Positions 1-10,456 are shown, counted from the first letter of the stretch. The stretch: 64,000 nucleotides of DNA from Hydractinia symbiolongicarpus (GCF_029227915.1 NC_079885.1:19109001-19173000); one strand, 5' to 3'. The notes: generated from the sequence alone by a model not told the origin. Numbers and translations are program-made.

Positions 1-340
1 TTGGGAACATTGTGTTGCAGCAATATTTCCTGAACCTTCTCGCTTTGGGCTGCTGGCTTCCAAACACCAGCTCATACATACCCTCCTCATTGATGTAGTG
101 GTCGTATTTTTGAGAGTCGGATGGCCATTTCACAGGTTCACCCGTACCGGGTGAACCGCTTAGTTGCCACTTGTGAGTGTAATTTTCCTGACTACAGTGG
201 TTGCGAATGGTATTAGATGTGTCTTTTTTGTACTCCAGTGCGCCTTCTACTACTTCTTTAGCACGAGTCCAAGGGCGACCGTTGATGGTTACGGTATGTA
301 ACTTGGTATTGTTAAATTCAACTGCTACAAGACAAGACAT
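1..340 (-). CDS. BRO-family protein, Bro-N domain (partial, cut by window edge)
   Basis: The minus-strand reading frame starts at 340 and stays open to the window edge, about 113 residues. The N-terminal sequence has the pattern of the Bro-N domain of baculovirus-repeat/KilA-type DNA-binding proteins: a short beta-rich start, then INGRPWTRAKEV and later INEEGMYELVFGSQQPKA. Proteins of this family bind DNA and are common in large DNA viruses and virus-like transposons. It is the last gene of the minus-strand series of element A1 and lies downstream of the packaging ATPase. The C-terminal half, often a coiled coil plus a second domain, lies outside the window. No break is seen in the visible part. 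A 65-bp remnant of a similar gene occurs in the tandem array (16128-16192). Confidence 0.7.
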   Translation of the reverse strand, partial: MSCLVAVEFNNTKLHTVTINGRPWTRAKEVVEGALEYKKDTSNTIRNHCSQENYTHKWQLSGSPGTGEPVKWPSDSQKYDHYINEEGMYELVFGSQQPKARRFRKYCCNTMFP

Positions 341-402
341 CTTTCTTACACACGCCAAGGCTCAACCACAGTTTTTTTTGTGATTCGAAAAAAGTCACAA
401 AA

Positions 403-561
403 TTACGAGGTCCAATAACCAACACCAAGCTGAGGAAGCCATGGATATTTTTCGCATAACTCTTCCCCGTCAGGACGGAGCCGCAGGCGATCAATATCCC
501 GAGTAGTGTTGGCTCTCAAAAGAGCTTGATACACAGCTTTAATTACGCTCTCATTATCCAT
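403..561 (-). CDS. small ORF of 52 residues in element A1, unknown
   Basis: An uninterrupted 52-codon frame runs from ATG at 561 to TAA at 403, between the ATPase and the BRO gene and on the same strand. The protein is acidic and basic mixed, with a DIDRLRLRPDGEELCEKYPWLP core and no membrane segment. I do not recognise a family. Its position inside a tightly packed minus-strand gene series and the lack of stops support a real gene, but short length leaves chance possible. Confidence 0.4.
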   Translation of the reverse strand: MDNESVIKAVYQALLRANTTRDIDRLRLRPDGEELCEKYPWLPQLGVGYWTS

Positions 562-582
562 CTTTTCTTATATGTCAAGAGT

Positions 583-1230
583 CTAACCAACAATCTTGTA
601 ACTTCTAGGATGCTCCAGTCTTACGTACAAGCAAGCATGCTTGGACTTCTTGAGCTGAGCCTTGATGTTTTCCAAGTCGCTGATCATGTTTGTTTCCTCG
701 TCGACGAGTTTCATGTCTGATCGTTCGTGGCGGTATCACATGAACAACTGCTCTTTTTGCCTTCGAAGGTTCTTCGGCAAGGCGGTATACGACTGCGTTA
801 GTAGCCAGAGACTGTGTTTGCGATGTCTACCACTGATGGCAAGCTCCAGCAAGGGCTGTTGCTTTTTATCCAGGCTATCGTCGGCTATCATATCGTCAAC
901 GATAAACAACGTCTCTTCGCCCGCCAGCAACGACGACAGTTTTTGGATCCACTCGAACAGCTGCTCCTTGGGCTCCACCAGGAATACGCAGTCATCCCTC
1001 CATAGCGAGGATCTCTCTTGATAGGTCTTGTTCCAGCGGATTGTAGGGCAGAGAATGACAATGTTGTCGAAATGCTGCCTATACTCGTTCTCAAGCAAAT
1101 CCAGGACACGCTGCGTCTTGCCACAGCTTGTCGGTCCCGTAAAGATTGCCGTATGCGGCTCCTTGACAATGTCTAGAGTCATTTTATTCTGAGGGTATTG
1201 CAGCGCTTTGTGTTTGCCTTGGGCAGACAT
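583..1230 (-). pseudogene. FtsK/HerA-like packaging ATPase (A32 type) with an in-frame stop
   Basis: The frame starts at 1230 and reads about 216 codons to a TAG at 583. A single TGA at 736-738 interrupts it. The Walker A motif GPTSCGKT is near residue 30 and a Walker B-like LFIVDD near residue 105. Both are typical of the genome-packaging ATPases of Polinton-like elements and nucleocytoplasmic large DNA viruses, which pump DNA into capsids. The downstream part after the stop continues with a DEETNMISDLENIKAQLKK segment that is also found in the element B copy, so the whole stretch belongs to one gene. It lies between the 80-aa membrane protein gene and the 52-codon ORF on the same strand. 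The stop makes it probably inactive. Confidence 0.8.
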
Positions 1231-1337
1231 AAACCTTGTAGGGCGCTTACTTAGAGATGAAGCGGTTACCTTTTCTAATGTTCTCGCTTGCCCACATTGG
1301 TTGGGTATTTGTATAGTGTAGTCTTCTCGTTGGTCAA

Positions 1338-1580
1338 CTATTTTGGAGGCATCATGGAACGCTTATACCACTCTTGTTTTATCGCGTAATCGTCGAATAA
1401 TATCGCTCCTGTCATATAGCCAGCGAGCTTCAAGCCGTTCTCCATGTCCATCTTGGCCCCCGGTCTAGAAACTCCCAGAGCCTTTTTCGCGCCTAGCGCC
1501 AAGACAATAGTATAGGATACTAGTCTGACAGATTCCCACAAGGAATCGACGACTTCTTTCTGATACTCTTTGCTGCTCAT
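1338..1580 (-). CDS. small membrane-associated protein, 80 aa, unknown
   Basis: An intact 80-codon frame. Residues about 17-35 (VRLVSYTIVLALGAKKALG) are hydrophobic and a second weakly hydrophobic stretch (LKLAGYMTGAILFDDYAI) follows near residues 50-67, so it may cross or attach to a membrane. I know no named family. In this type of element small hydrophobic proteins near the ATPase are often virion or membrane components, which is only an inference from position. It sits between the ATPase and a one-helix membrane protein gene with short gaps on both sides. Confidence 0.5.
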   Translation of the reverse strand: MSSKEYQKEVVDSLWESVRLVSYTIVLALGAKKALGVSRPGAKMDMENGLKLAGYMTGAILFDDYAIKQEWYKRSMMPPK

Positions 1581-1589
1581 TTATTAAGG

Positions 1590-1958
1590 TTATCGCATCT
1601 TCAAAATGTCGATATGACGCCCTTCCGCTGACACGGTCGCCAGGCGATCGCGTTGCGTGGGTTGAGACGGCGCTGGCGCACCTGTGGAGACGGTTTCAGC
1701 AGGCTTCTTACGTATATAATAGACTGCCACGCAAACGGTAAGTACAGCAGGTAGACCTCAAGCGCCATAGAGATATGCACTGTCCGGGAACTTGTGATGA
1801 CTTGCGACAGATTCCTGACCCTCTTGCGAAGTACTTTTGCCCAAGTTCTTCTGTAAGTCAGCCTTGTTCTTGCGATTCCATTCAGCAAGTCTCTTGCCAG
1901 CAGCAACACGACCCTCATTCTTCTTGGTTATGACTTGGTTAGATTGTTCTTCACTCAT
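1590..1958 (-). pseudogene. one-helix membrane protein, frameshifted
   Basis: The frame begins with ATG at 1958 (MSEEQSNQV) and is hydrophilic and lysine-rich for 60 residues. The reading then changes frame around 1765, and the new frame gives a membrane helix (GLPAVLTVCVAVYYIRKK) and a basic tail ending at TAA 1590. This is the same layout as the 84-aa protein of the tandem array (for example 10974-11228): basic N-terminal part, one helix, a FRK/IRKKP motif after the helix, and a C-terminal end in PFKMK or ILKMR. The family is unnamed to me. The frameshift indicates decay. Confidence 0.55.
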
Positions 1959-1963
1959 TTATC

Positions 1964-1985
1964 TTGTAAGTCGTGAGACGTACAA
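1964..1985. promoter_or_regulatory. intergenic stem-loop, conserved between elements
   Basis: A 9-bp inverted repeat with one mismatch and a 4-base loop (ttgtaagtc-gtga-gacgtacaa). It lies immediately upstream of the one-helix membrane protein gene. A stem-loop of the same size, position and loop length occurs in each tandem-array copy (11298-11319, 17221-17242, 22933-22954), so it is a shared feature of these elements. Role unknown: terminator, promoter operator or RNA structure. Confidence 0.5.
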
Positions 1986-2014
1986 AAATCATTTCTTTTT
2001 TTACATCAAGACGG

Positions 2015-2263
2015 CTAGATCTTGATCATACAGCTGGAGGCCTTCAAACCGTTTCTGCCAGCGTATCTTATCGCGTTCTTATACAAAGTCCTCACTAAAT
2101 TACACGCCTTTGGTGGAAAGCGATCAGCTTCTGGTGTCAGGATTACCCAACCGCGTGAGTGGGAGTCACCGTAAATGCTGCACCAATCTGTGTACCGTGC
2201 TTTTATTCTGCCAGCGTATCTTTTCCCATTGCTTATACGATCAGTATTTTCACGATTGCTCAT
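2015..2263 (-). CDS. small basic protein with DWC-YGDSHSRG motif, unknown
   Basis: The frame is open from 2338, but the ATG at 2263 (MSNRENTDR) is preferred because the homologous gene in the first array copy has stops upstream of the matching methionine. The protein is about 82 residues, basic, with the segment YTDWCSIYGDSHSRGWVILTP, repeated nearly unchanged in the array copy as a decayed frame. No membrane helix and no recognised domain. It lies between the two-helix protein gene, which ends at 2313, and the conserved stem-loop at 1964-1985. Confidence 0.5.
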   Translation of the reverse strand: MSNRENTDRISNGKRYAGRIKARYTDWCSIYGDSHSRGWVILTPEADRFPPKACNLVRTLYKNAIRYAGRNGLKASSCMIKI

Positions 2264-2312
2264 ATGAAACTTCGAAAGACTGTTCCCCATCTTTTTCTTG
2301 CTGTTCGTCATC

Positions 2313-2894
2313 TCACTTTTCATCTGTCTTGGACACATGCTTCACGGAGAGCTGAGTGTGATTAATGGTATGAGCAGCAATCAATAGTGGCGCTAGAAAT
2401 TTTCCAAAGGCAGAGTACACAAGGATCCCCAAATCTGCCATGGAGTCCTTGATAATCGGATCTTCCTCGATGTCTTTTTTCAGACCCTCCGCACTATCGA
2501 GTTGAACAACATTACCTACGCCCTTCGCGTACATGCCAATCGCATGTGAAGATAGTGCCTTGGTGGTCTTTTCTCCTTTCTCGTGGAGCTCTCGTTGAAC
2601 GAATTCCGCATACGCTTTTTCGATCACCTCATCTGATGCCTTGTCAGCAAAGCTTTCAGTACATTTCTTCGGCAAGAGATGCTGTTTGCCTTTGCGTATA
2701 GCTTCTTTCAAAGCTTGACGTTTTTCGATAGGTTTTTCACGATGTTCAAAAGCTTCTGCTGGTGTGTCTACAACATCAAATATAGCTGTAATCTCGCTCA
2801 TCTTTATTAGAAGCCTTCTATAACGCAAAAAGCAGAGCACGATCAAGACGTACGGAAGAATTATTGCTATAGTGAGGGCTATGTCGTTCAGCAT
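2313..2894 (-). CDS. 193-aa protein with N- and C-terminal hydrophobic segments, unknown
   Basis: An intact frame of 193 codons. Residues 7-24 (LTIAIILPYVLIVLCFLR) form a membrane helix. A charged middle part follows, containing DVVDTPAEAFEHREKPIEKRQALKEA and KGKQHLLPKKCTE. Near residues 150-175 a second hydrophobic region appears (LGILVYSAFGKFLAPLLIAAHTIN). Homologues, all broken, are found in each array copy and in element B (42232-42769), always immediately downstream of the polymerase or HNH gene. The repeated, position-conserved occurrence shows it is a core gene of this element family. The function is unknown to me; a virion membrane or scaffold role would be a guess. This is the only unbroken copy in the window. 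Confidence 0.65.
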   Translation of the reverse strand: MLNDIALTIAIILPYVLIVLCFLRYRRLLIKMSEITAIFDVVDTPAEAFEHREKPIEKRQALKEAIRKGKQHLLPKKCTESFADKASDEVIEKAYAEFVQRELHEKGEKTTKALSSHAIGMYAKGVGNVVQLDSAEGLKKDIEEDPIIKDSMADLGILVYSAFGKFLAPLLIAAHTINHTQLSVKHVSKTDEK

Positions 2895-3561
2895 GTTTTA
2901 TTTTTCAAAACAAAACCCTCGCAAGGGAACCCTCTGGGGTTTTTGTTGTTGTTTTTGTTGTTGTTGTTTGAACCCAGAGGGTTTTTGATTCTGTGAGTAT
3001 ACCACTCAGAACCTTTGGTTCACCATATCCAAGGTGTTTTTCAGTGCTGTCCTGCTTTGCAGGCTTAGCGTACTTGCTCTTTATACTCTATACAGAATGT
3101 CGTGCTTGTACTACGCATTAACGAAACCCACCTTTTAAGTGAGCACTTTCAGAGGCCGTTCCTTGCACTGACATTTAACCGGCATTTTGGCGCAATTTTT
3201 CCCGTAGTGGCACAGTGTGTGGGAGAAACCGGGGCGAGACGGCCGCTTTCAGCTAGGACGTGCTCTCGCCCGCGCACTCCTACCCTTCCGCCAGGATCTA
3301 AGCCTGCTCCCACAATTTTACTATAATTCGAGCTTCGTATATAAGCTATTCAGTATCACCTTGAGTACTACCTGTGTGAAAATTCACGCATCACCGGTTA
3401 GCTCGTTTGGACATCATACAGAAAACCTCTTGCTTATTCAGAAATGTGTTTATCATTTTTGAATGGATGAGGCAAATGAGTTTTATCTTGTTTCTACCGC
3501 TTTATACTGAAGAGGAGTGACTCGAAGCTGTGTGAAAATTTAAAATATTTTTCAACGCGAC
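2895..3561. other. intergenic stretch of element A1 with a hairpin at 2929-2983
   Basis: No gene recognised. A hairpin is formed by aaccctctgggg near 2929 and acccagagggtt near 2972, separated by a (TTG)n-like tract. It lies just upstream of the 193-aa gene start and downstream of the polymerase gene end, so it could end polymerase transcription or act in the promoter. The rest (3000-3560) is unremarkable apart from a GC-rich patch at 3220-3310. Confidence 0.4.
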
Positions 3562-6500
3562 CTACAATTCTAGCGGTACTGTGTGGATGCCATCCTCGAG
3601 TACCTTCCGCTTATCGTATAACGCCGAGAGTCCCAGCTTGTTTTGTTCATACGTAACCATCCCCTGGTTGCTCACCCGGAAACCTACGTTTTTCGCAGTG
3701 TCAATAGAGCCATTCAACGCGTTCTTATACCTCTCCCATGTCATAGCGTTATGCTTCTTCGACATGCCCTTACAGGAGAATTTTGTGCCCTCTTTCCCTT
3801 CGACGAAATAGCACTTGGCTGTCGTGGCAATCATCCTAAACCCCATAAACTCAAGCTTAAACAGACTTCCTGTTCGACTCGAGTATTTATCAGTGACGAG
3901 CCAGTTTTTCACGTCTTTGTCGTACTCGTCAAGCAGTTCAGGGCGAACAACATCTCGCAACTCTTCTCCAGAGATGGCAAAATAGGCACTGTCCGTATCC
4001 ATGTAAATATATTCAAAGTCTCGACGATCCACGTACTTGTCGATGAAGTCATAATAGAACTCAAGCATGCGCAATTTGGCCAGCTGGTACACTGCAATGC
4101 CGCACTGGTATGCTCTGTCGATATGCACCTTTTTCTTCCCTTCTCGGATCTCGTAAGCAGCACCTATCTCTTCAAGATCTTCAAGGTATGGCGATCTCAT
4201 CGCTGCATCCACCTTCTTTTCATCTCTCGTAAAGATGGTGTTCGCGTGTCTCGCTAGGTCCTCGATCATTTTCCCATAGAATGAGTTCCCTTTCAGCTTT
4301 GCCGTATCTCCAGCAATACGCTTGTCAGGATCCTTATCGGCTTGTCGTCGTGCATCCGCAATTTCTTCCGGAAACCACGCAAACGGTTTACCTCGTTTGT
4401 ACTTGATGAACTGGTGAAACGTTGTCACCTTCAGGCCATGGTCGAGGTACCACTTTAGCACCGGAGTGTACAACAAGATCTTTTCAGCTTTCATCAACCC
4501 TAGGAGCTTACGTGTGCCTGAAATACGTTTGCGCCCTGTTGCTTTTAGGTACTCGTGCATGTGCTCAGGGATTTGATCGTCGGGTATCTCCTTGACCACA
4601 AATAGCGGAGCCATCTCGCTGAATTTGTCATACAGTTCCAGAGGGACCTCGATGTCGACCTGCGCAAAACCGAATAAGCTGCCGCTCTGCACCCCTTCTG
4701 TCAACAGTCTGATGTTGTGCTCAGCTGTGGGTGGGTTGATCTTGATCAGCTTCTCCTTCCCACAAGGAAAGTCTTGCATCAACGTACTCGGGAACAGCAT
4801 GTTCGCGTCAAGCCCCAAAACAGTTTTGCACTTCCGTGGCTCCTGGTAGATATGGGATCTGATACCCGTCACGTCTCTCTCGTGGTACCTACAGAACATG
4901 ATGGCAGGCCCTCCCACCATGCCCGTCTGCAAGAGCTCGTAGGCCTCATTCTTCGTGCACTCAGTGCAAGCCTTTTCCACCTTTTTGCACGCCTTGCACT
5001 TCTTGGAACTATGTTCCGCGTTGCTGTTGAAGCAGTCTTCATTACACTTATGCTTACAAGGCTCTCCTGGAGCGTATAGCTCTAGCTTTGGATTCAGTCG
5101 TAGAGACTTGTTCAAGACGTAGCGCATCGACACACCTGGAATGCTTACTGCGCCTTTCAAGATGTCTATCTCGTCGTCGTAGTACTGCCGCCTTGTCTTG
5201 TCCACGGCTTCGATGAAAGGTTCCACGTCGGCTAAATTGTACTCACGCAACCAGTCCATCATGGTGACGCAGCCTCGCTTGTAAAACTCTGCACGGAATG
5301 TTTCGTACTCATCAAGAGAGAGGGTGTTTTTCCCAGTAAGACTGCTATAGAAGTTCTTGTGCTCCACGGGGCCGACGTGGTTTAGCTTGTCATAGCTCGT
5401 CAGCCACTCGTATGGGAACACCAGCTTTTCGAGCTTGCAATCCAGAGACTTGCACCATAGGTCGTAGCTCATGCCAGGAGCTATAAAATTTTTGATATCG
5501 ATAAATTTGAACCTCGAGGTTGTGAGGAACATGTAGTCGTTGTCTTTCTTCGCCACTTTGATCTTTTTGCTATCGTCTTTGGCAATTTGATCGACAAAGT
5601 ACCGCTTGATCATGTTCAGGTCATACTTTCCACTGTTGAAACCTATCACGACCACCTGGTTTACCCACTCGTTCCATGCCTTCTGAGTCTTGTCTGGAAG
5701 CATGTCAAAATCATCGGGTCTTGGATACATTCTCTCCACGTCTTTCACGATGAGGGCGTGTCTCTTTTCGAGCTGCTCCACAAATCGTTCAACCAAGATC
5801 TTGGGATCATCATGCTCCAGGAACGTTGGATCTCCGTTCAGACTATCGTGAATAGCGACGCTGACCGGCACATGCTCCGAGATGTATGTTAGATCGGATG
5901 TTTGCCGCTGGTGTAAAGGTGCTAGGAGGGCCTCGAAATCAAACACGATGTAGTGAGGGTAGGGTCGAAATTCTTTCTTGAAGTACCTCTTGGCTTGGGG
6001 TGGGCTCTCACACTCCCACACTGTGACGAGGTTGTAGCCAAGTTTTCGGATGCCTTCCCCCTTAGACTTGGTGGTCCTATATCTGTTTATGTTTGCTGTT
6101 CCTTGGCAGGGGCATCCGTGCCACTTGCAACCGTCGTACTCATAGACTTTCCTGGTCTGAGGCTCATAGCCGTCTACCTTGTAGACCTCATTTTCTTTCT
6201 CCCCGTAGCGTATGACTCGTTCTCCTCCATGCCCACAGAGTGCGTGATGAATGTGCCTTCCAGTTTCCCTCGACATGTGCTCGAGCCATTCACAAGCGTC
6301 ATAGCTGAAGCCCTCACCGTAAAAGACCTTCTCTGACTTGCTAGGCATGCGCTTGACCTTCTCGCCTTTGCAGATGATAGTCGGCTTTCTTCCTCCACAT
6401 ATCTTCTTATGTCTCGTAAGATCTCCGCTGCTTGTAAACATTTGCTTGCAGGCTTCTCATTCCCATTTCTGTCGTGCCAGTACGTCTAAATCCTTGATGT

Positions 6501-7582
6501 AGAAACAGTGTCCATCTAGCATACCAAGGTTGATCGTGTCTAAATCTTTTTTATATTGATTCTGACCGTACACAAGTCTCCATAGCGTTTTCCCAGAGTT
6601 GGTCTTGGGTTCAAAGACTCTGATGTTGATCTTGAAACGCTTCGCTTTGCCCTCGAAGTCAACGAGCTTCGTAGCTCGTACATCTTCCCTCTTTAGTTTG
6701 GGGTTCTCGTAGTACTCGCGTGCTATTGCGCTGCTCTCGTTCTCCACGGTGGTGTACGGCAAGACATCTCCAGACACACAAATTGTCGGTTCTCTCATCC
6801 TCCTTGTCAAAGCTGTAGATGCACCTCTTCTTTCGCAACCAGTCTGGTAAAGGTCCACAGCCTAACAGGGGCTCCCTTGTGGAGATGATCTTGATCTGCA
6901 CATGCTGGAAAACTATTTTCCCTTCGTACGATCCTGGGGTCTCGATTGTTCTTTCTGGTGGCAAGTACGCCTTCCCCCAAAACTCATGATCTCCTAGATC
7001 TAATCGCTGCATTTCGCATTTTTCGATAAAGGCTTCGATGTCAGCTAGGCTCGTAAGCGATCCTTCGCTTCCCTTGGTCTTGTGATACGGAGCCGTGCCA
7101 CCTCCTGCTTCGTATATGGTGCAAGCAAAACTGTAGACTACCTTGACTCTCATGTCTATGTAGGGCGTAATTTTTCGTATGATGGCCTCCGCCAGTGGCT
7201 GATTAAGGTTCTTGTTGAACCGCCATGTCTTGACACGATTTCCGTCTTCCAACATCTGTGTGTCATTTTCATCAAAAATATGCTGAATGTCTTCGACGCC
7301 TTCGGATCGGTTTTTCTCTTGTGGGAACATGTGCTTGATGTCTTCGACTCCGCTGTATTCGTCTTGTATGTCTCCGGCATCGTAAAAGTCCTCTCGCGCT
7401 TCTCTCTCGATTTCATCGTGCAGCGTTGCCCTTCCAGCAATTTGCTCCCTCGCCCTGTTATAATAATGCCTAACAGTGTCTCGCACGCTCTGTAGTCGAC
7501 CTGCAAGAGCATAGCGAGTTGCTGCTACTGGCGCTGAGACAGCGCTATATAATTTACTAATTACATTCTTGAACCAACTCAT
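3562..7582 (-). pseudogene. protein-primed type family B DNA polymerase, type 1, with Vsr-like motif (frameshift and one stop)
   Basis: Reading starts at 7582 and ends at 3562, about 1340 codons. The frame changes between 6858 and 6659, and a TGA lies at 6457-6459. The last 959 codons are uninterrupted. Near the N-terminus is a cysteine motif DNLCVWRCLA, resembling an OTU-type active site, but only in that motif. After a partial C2H2 finger comes YEYDGCKWHGCPC and, 40 residues on, GYNLVTVWECE, the signature of Vsr-type (PD-(D/E)XK-like) endonucleases. Then come the polymerase motifs: Exo I FDFEA, Exo II NSGKYDLNM, motif A LGLDANMLFPS, motif B KLKGNSFYGK and motif C YMDTDS. All catalytic residues are present in the long part. 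This is the replication gene of element A1. It is clearly different from the type 2 polymerase of A2 and B. Confidence 0.85.
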
Positions 7583-7876
7583 TTCTCTTTATTATAAGTA
7601 CATTCAGACTTCAACTAGCAGCGGTCGCAATTTGAGTAGGGAATTTCCCTTTCTATTCCATCAGATTTGCGCGTTTGTTGATGTCAGCAGTTTTGTCGAG
7701 TGCCGTCATTTTTGGTGATGTCAGCAAATTTGTTGGATATCACGTGACTTGTTTACGCATTTGAGGTATGATAAAATCTGTGACGTCACAGATTTTTTAC
7801 GGGGTCTAAAAGCAGCGTTTTTTAATAGGGGTTTGACCGTGGAAAACCTCAACTGTACTCATGAGGGTGTACTACT
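7583..7876. other. probable right end of element A1 and junction with element A2
   Basis: No gene. The first part, upstream of the type 1 polymerase, contains tttgttgatgtcagca at 7674-7689, a 16-base string found again upstream of the type 2 polymerase at 27275-27290. A perfect 24-bp palindrome at 7773-7796 has the core TGACGTCA. I read this stretch as the outer end of A1, followed by the truncated start of A2. No terminal repeat could be confirmed by eye. Confidence 0.4.
7773..7796. repeat. 24-bp perfect palindrome with TGACGTCA core
   Basis: The sequence aaaatctgtgac and its reverse complement meet without a spacer. The core equals a CRE-type octamer, and a TGACGTCA palindrome also occurs near the left end of element B (34305-34318). 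It could be a protein-binding site at element ends. Confidence 0.6.
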
Positions 7877-8755
7877 CTAGCTGGTGTCTTTGATGTTCCT
7901 CAGCTGAGTATGAATGCTGGGTGATAGTAAACCGTGCGCTTTTGCCGTAGCATCTTTTTGATCACGTAGTCGTTCCAGGTCTTCCTTGGCTTTGGTAATA
8001 TCTTTATCCCAGATAGCTAGCTATTCCTCAGATGCTCCAGGTGTGGCCTTCTTGCCCTAGAGATCTTTCACATTGTCTTCTGCTTTGTCGATCTCACTTT
8101 TGTAGAAGATCATCTTACCTTCTAACTGTTTCAAATTTCCCCGTAACGTTTAAAGCTCACGGTTTAACCCTCTTCTTTCACGCTCTGTGATATCCCCGCC
8201 AAAGGAATTATCTTCGATAAGGCTCTCCGTGTCATCGATGACGTTCTCGAATAGCGGCAGCATTTCGATGTCATCAGCTTTTTCATTGACATTATCCAAT
8301 TCGTTAAGGAGCTTCTGGGCCATAGTCTTACTGCCCTTGTGTGGTGTAGTATAGTCGGTAAACCCCATGGCTCACAATTGCCCCGCATCTAGCCTATCCC
8401 GTAGCACGTTAACGCTCCTGAATTCACCATTCGTTTTCTTGGGCTCCTAATCATCGTAATGAAACTGGTTTCCGTCGACCTCAAACTCGTTATAGTATCT
8501 CGCACTCGGCTCTGCTAGCTCCCCACTAAGGGCTTCATAAAGGCTATCAACATTTGATCTTAGTATCTCCTACCTTGCCGTGAGAGTAGTCTTTCCCGTC
8601 GTGGTATCTCCTAAAGGTGTTGCGGACGTGGTGGTGGACCCAGGAATATCCTTGGATTGAAGGATCTCGCTCGCGCTACTAAACTCCGTGTCCTTATATT
8701 GAATATCTTCCTCTGGCGTAAAGTCATCTCCTTCGTATATTGGATTAATCGACAT
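7877..8755 (-). pseudogene. coiled-coil protein gene divergent from capsid gene, several stops
   Basis: Starts with ATG at 8755 (MSINPIYEGDDF), 29 bp from the capsid start on the other strand. The reading is broken by at least four stops before a last TAG at 7877. The middle and end are charged and helical (LNELDNVNEKADDIEML, LKQLEGKMIFYKSEIDKAED), suggesting a coiled coil. The element B gene at 36918-37936 has the same divergent position and a similar coiled-coil segment, so this is a conserved gene. The B copy has a hydrophobic C-terminus that the visible A2 remnant lacks. Probably a minor virion component, inferred only from pairing with the capsid gene. Confidence 0.5.
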
Positions 8756-8784
8756 TTATTCAACATTAAACTATGTATTGATAA

Positions 8785-10057
8785 ATGTACGGAACTAAGC
8801 TAGATCCTCACAAGCAACTAAGGACAATGCTGGCAATGAAAGGCAAGAAGCAGCGCGACAAGTCTCCCTCAACCCCAGTACGATTAATCAAAACGAAGAT
8901 TTGAACGTCGACGTTCCCAATTTGGGTAAAGATGATGTAATTTTCCCAGGCTCTCTTAAACTCCTATTCGACTTGGAACTGACTGGCACCAACACGAAAC
9001 GCACCATCGTCAGCAACTTCGGCAAGGCCTTGGTATAAAACCTTCGCATAAGCCTGAACGGCCACGAAGTCCAAAACATCAGCGATTTTAATGTGCTCGC
9101 AGTACATAGGGACCTGTGGCTGCCAAAATTTGACGGAGAGAACAATTTGATTCTTGAAGGCATAAATCCCAACGATGGTACCATCAGATGTATGCAAGTA
9201 AAAGCTAGCGACCATGTAGGAAATGATGAAGAAAAGGCGATCGTCGCAGCCTATGGGAACACTTTTGCCATCACTATCGGCAATATGTTCGAGTTGACAA
9301 GGGATCTGCCTTTTTATCAAGCAGGCTTACACGACAAGCTTCAGTTTGTCATACATGTTGCTCCTTATGACCAAGTCATCAAAGATGCTGGTATGACGAC
9401 TTCAGGGTCTACAGCGGCAGCTAAACCAGCTGATGCTGCGTATAAGTTCACCAACATCAGTTTCGAATTCGATAAAGTGACAAACGAAAGTCTCGCGAGT
9501 GCTATGATGTCACGATATTCGAGATTGGCCCTGCTCTACGAAAGGATTGTCCGCAACAAAGTGGTGACTATGAAAAAAGCCGACACCTCCTATAACCTCC
9601 AGATCCACAATCCCGCGAAGTCTCTGAAGGGCGTCTTATTACTATTCATAGACCCGAAGAAAGGGAAAACTTATGCTGGCGCTAACGAGGTCTTCTACAG
9701 CCCCAAGATCGAGAAAATTGCGATCACGGTGGAAAGTGAGCCTAACGAACTGTATAGCCACGCCATGCTACCGAAGGAGCATCTGGAACAAGTCTTTGAA
9801 CTTTTCGGAGTCCACGATAGCGAAGTGGCGATAACTCAGTTTTGTACGGAACGTTATGCGCTGTTCATTGACTTTAGAGCAAGTCCAGATCACAGTCTCC
9901 TTGGTAGTGGAAGACTTCTACAGAGGTTTTCGGACGCGTCGCCTTGCATATGACCAAGAAAAGCGATGGAACTGGGGATATCAAGGCATATGTGTACTTG
10001 CTCCAAGATGCTCAGCTGAATATTTTTAATGGCAGGTGGCATAGCAGGGAATACTAA
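8785..10057 (+). pseudogene. major capsid protein-like (double jelly-roll type) gene, broken
   Basis: Reads from ATG 8785 to TAA 10057, about 424 codons, with a frame change near 8870, a TAA near 9038 and another frame change near 9920. The central frame from 9093 to 9953 is intact. It matches the element B gene (37974-39234) along its whole length: LPKFDGENNLILEGINPNDGT, FELTRDLPF, NPAKSLKGVLLLFID, EPNELYSHAMLPKEH and a C-terminal DAQLNIFNGR. These beta-rich motifs and the gene's place beside ATPase, integrase and polymerase genes fit the double jelly-roll capsid proteins of Polinton-like elements. The structural assignment rests on family recognition and not on a structure prediction. It is followed 6 bp later by the small gene at 10063. 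Confidence 0.65.
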
Positions 10058-10062
10058 ATAAA

Positions 10063-10456
10063 GATGGCAACAATTGGCGTACTCGTGGCGGGTGCTGCGA
10101 TTAATGCATTAGCGTTCAGCGATTCTAATTTCCTTTTCAGCAAACTCGGTGGGCACGGGAAAGAATAGAGGAAGCGGCACAATAAAGGTATTGAACAATT
10201 ACAAGCTGTTCAAGCCCAATGGGTGCGGGATCGTCAAGCAAAGATTGATTGGTACAATAAGCAGCGAGAGCTTAAGCGCCAAGATGGCGAAAGTTTAAAA
10301 GAGCGTTATGATGGTATGAGAGACTATTACATCGCGACGATCGAGAAGGCTTCTAAGTTATCCGACTTCTACACACCAAGCAAACAACAACAAGACGGCG
10401 AGCTCACGTTTATCGTAGGATCCTTGGCCCTCCTTGGTTTTGCAGCGTACAAGTAA
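10063..10456 (+). pseudogene. small capsid-associated gene (MATIGVLVAGAAIN family), one stop
   Basis: Starts at ATG 10063, 6 bp after the capsid stop, and ends at 10456, about 130 codons with one TAG near 10166. The N-terminus is small and hydrophobic (MATIGVLVAGAAINALAF), the centre is charged and helical (AQWVRDRQAKIDWYNKQREL), then LSDFYTPSKQQQDGE and a C-terminal hydrophobic stretch (FIVGSLALLGFAAYK). The same gene follows the capsid gene in element B. Unknown function; a minor virion protein is plausible from its position. Confidence 0.5.
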
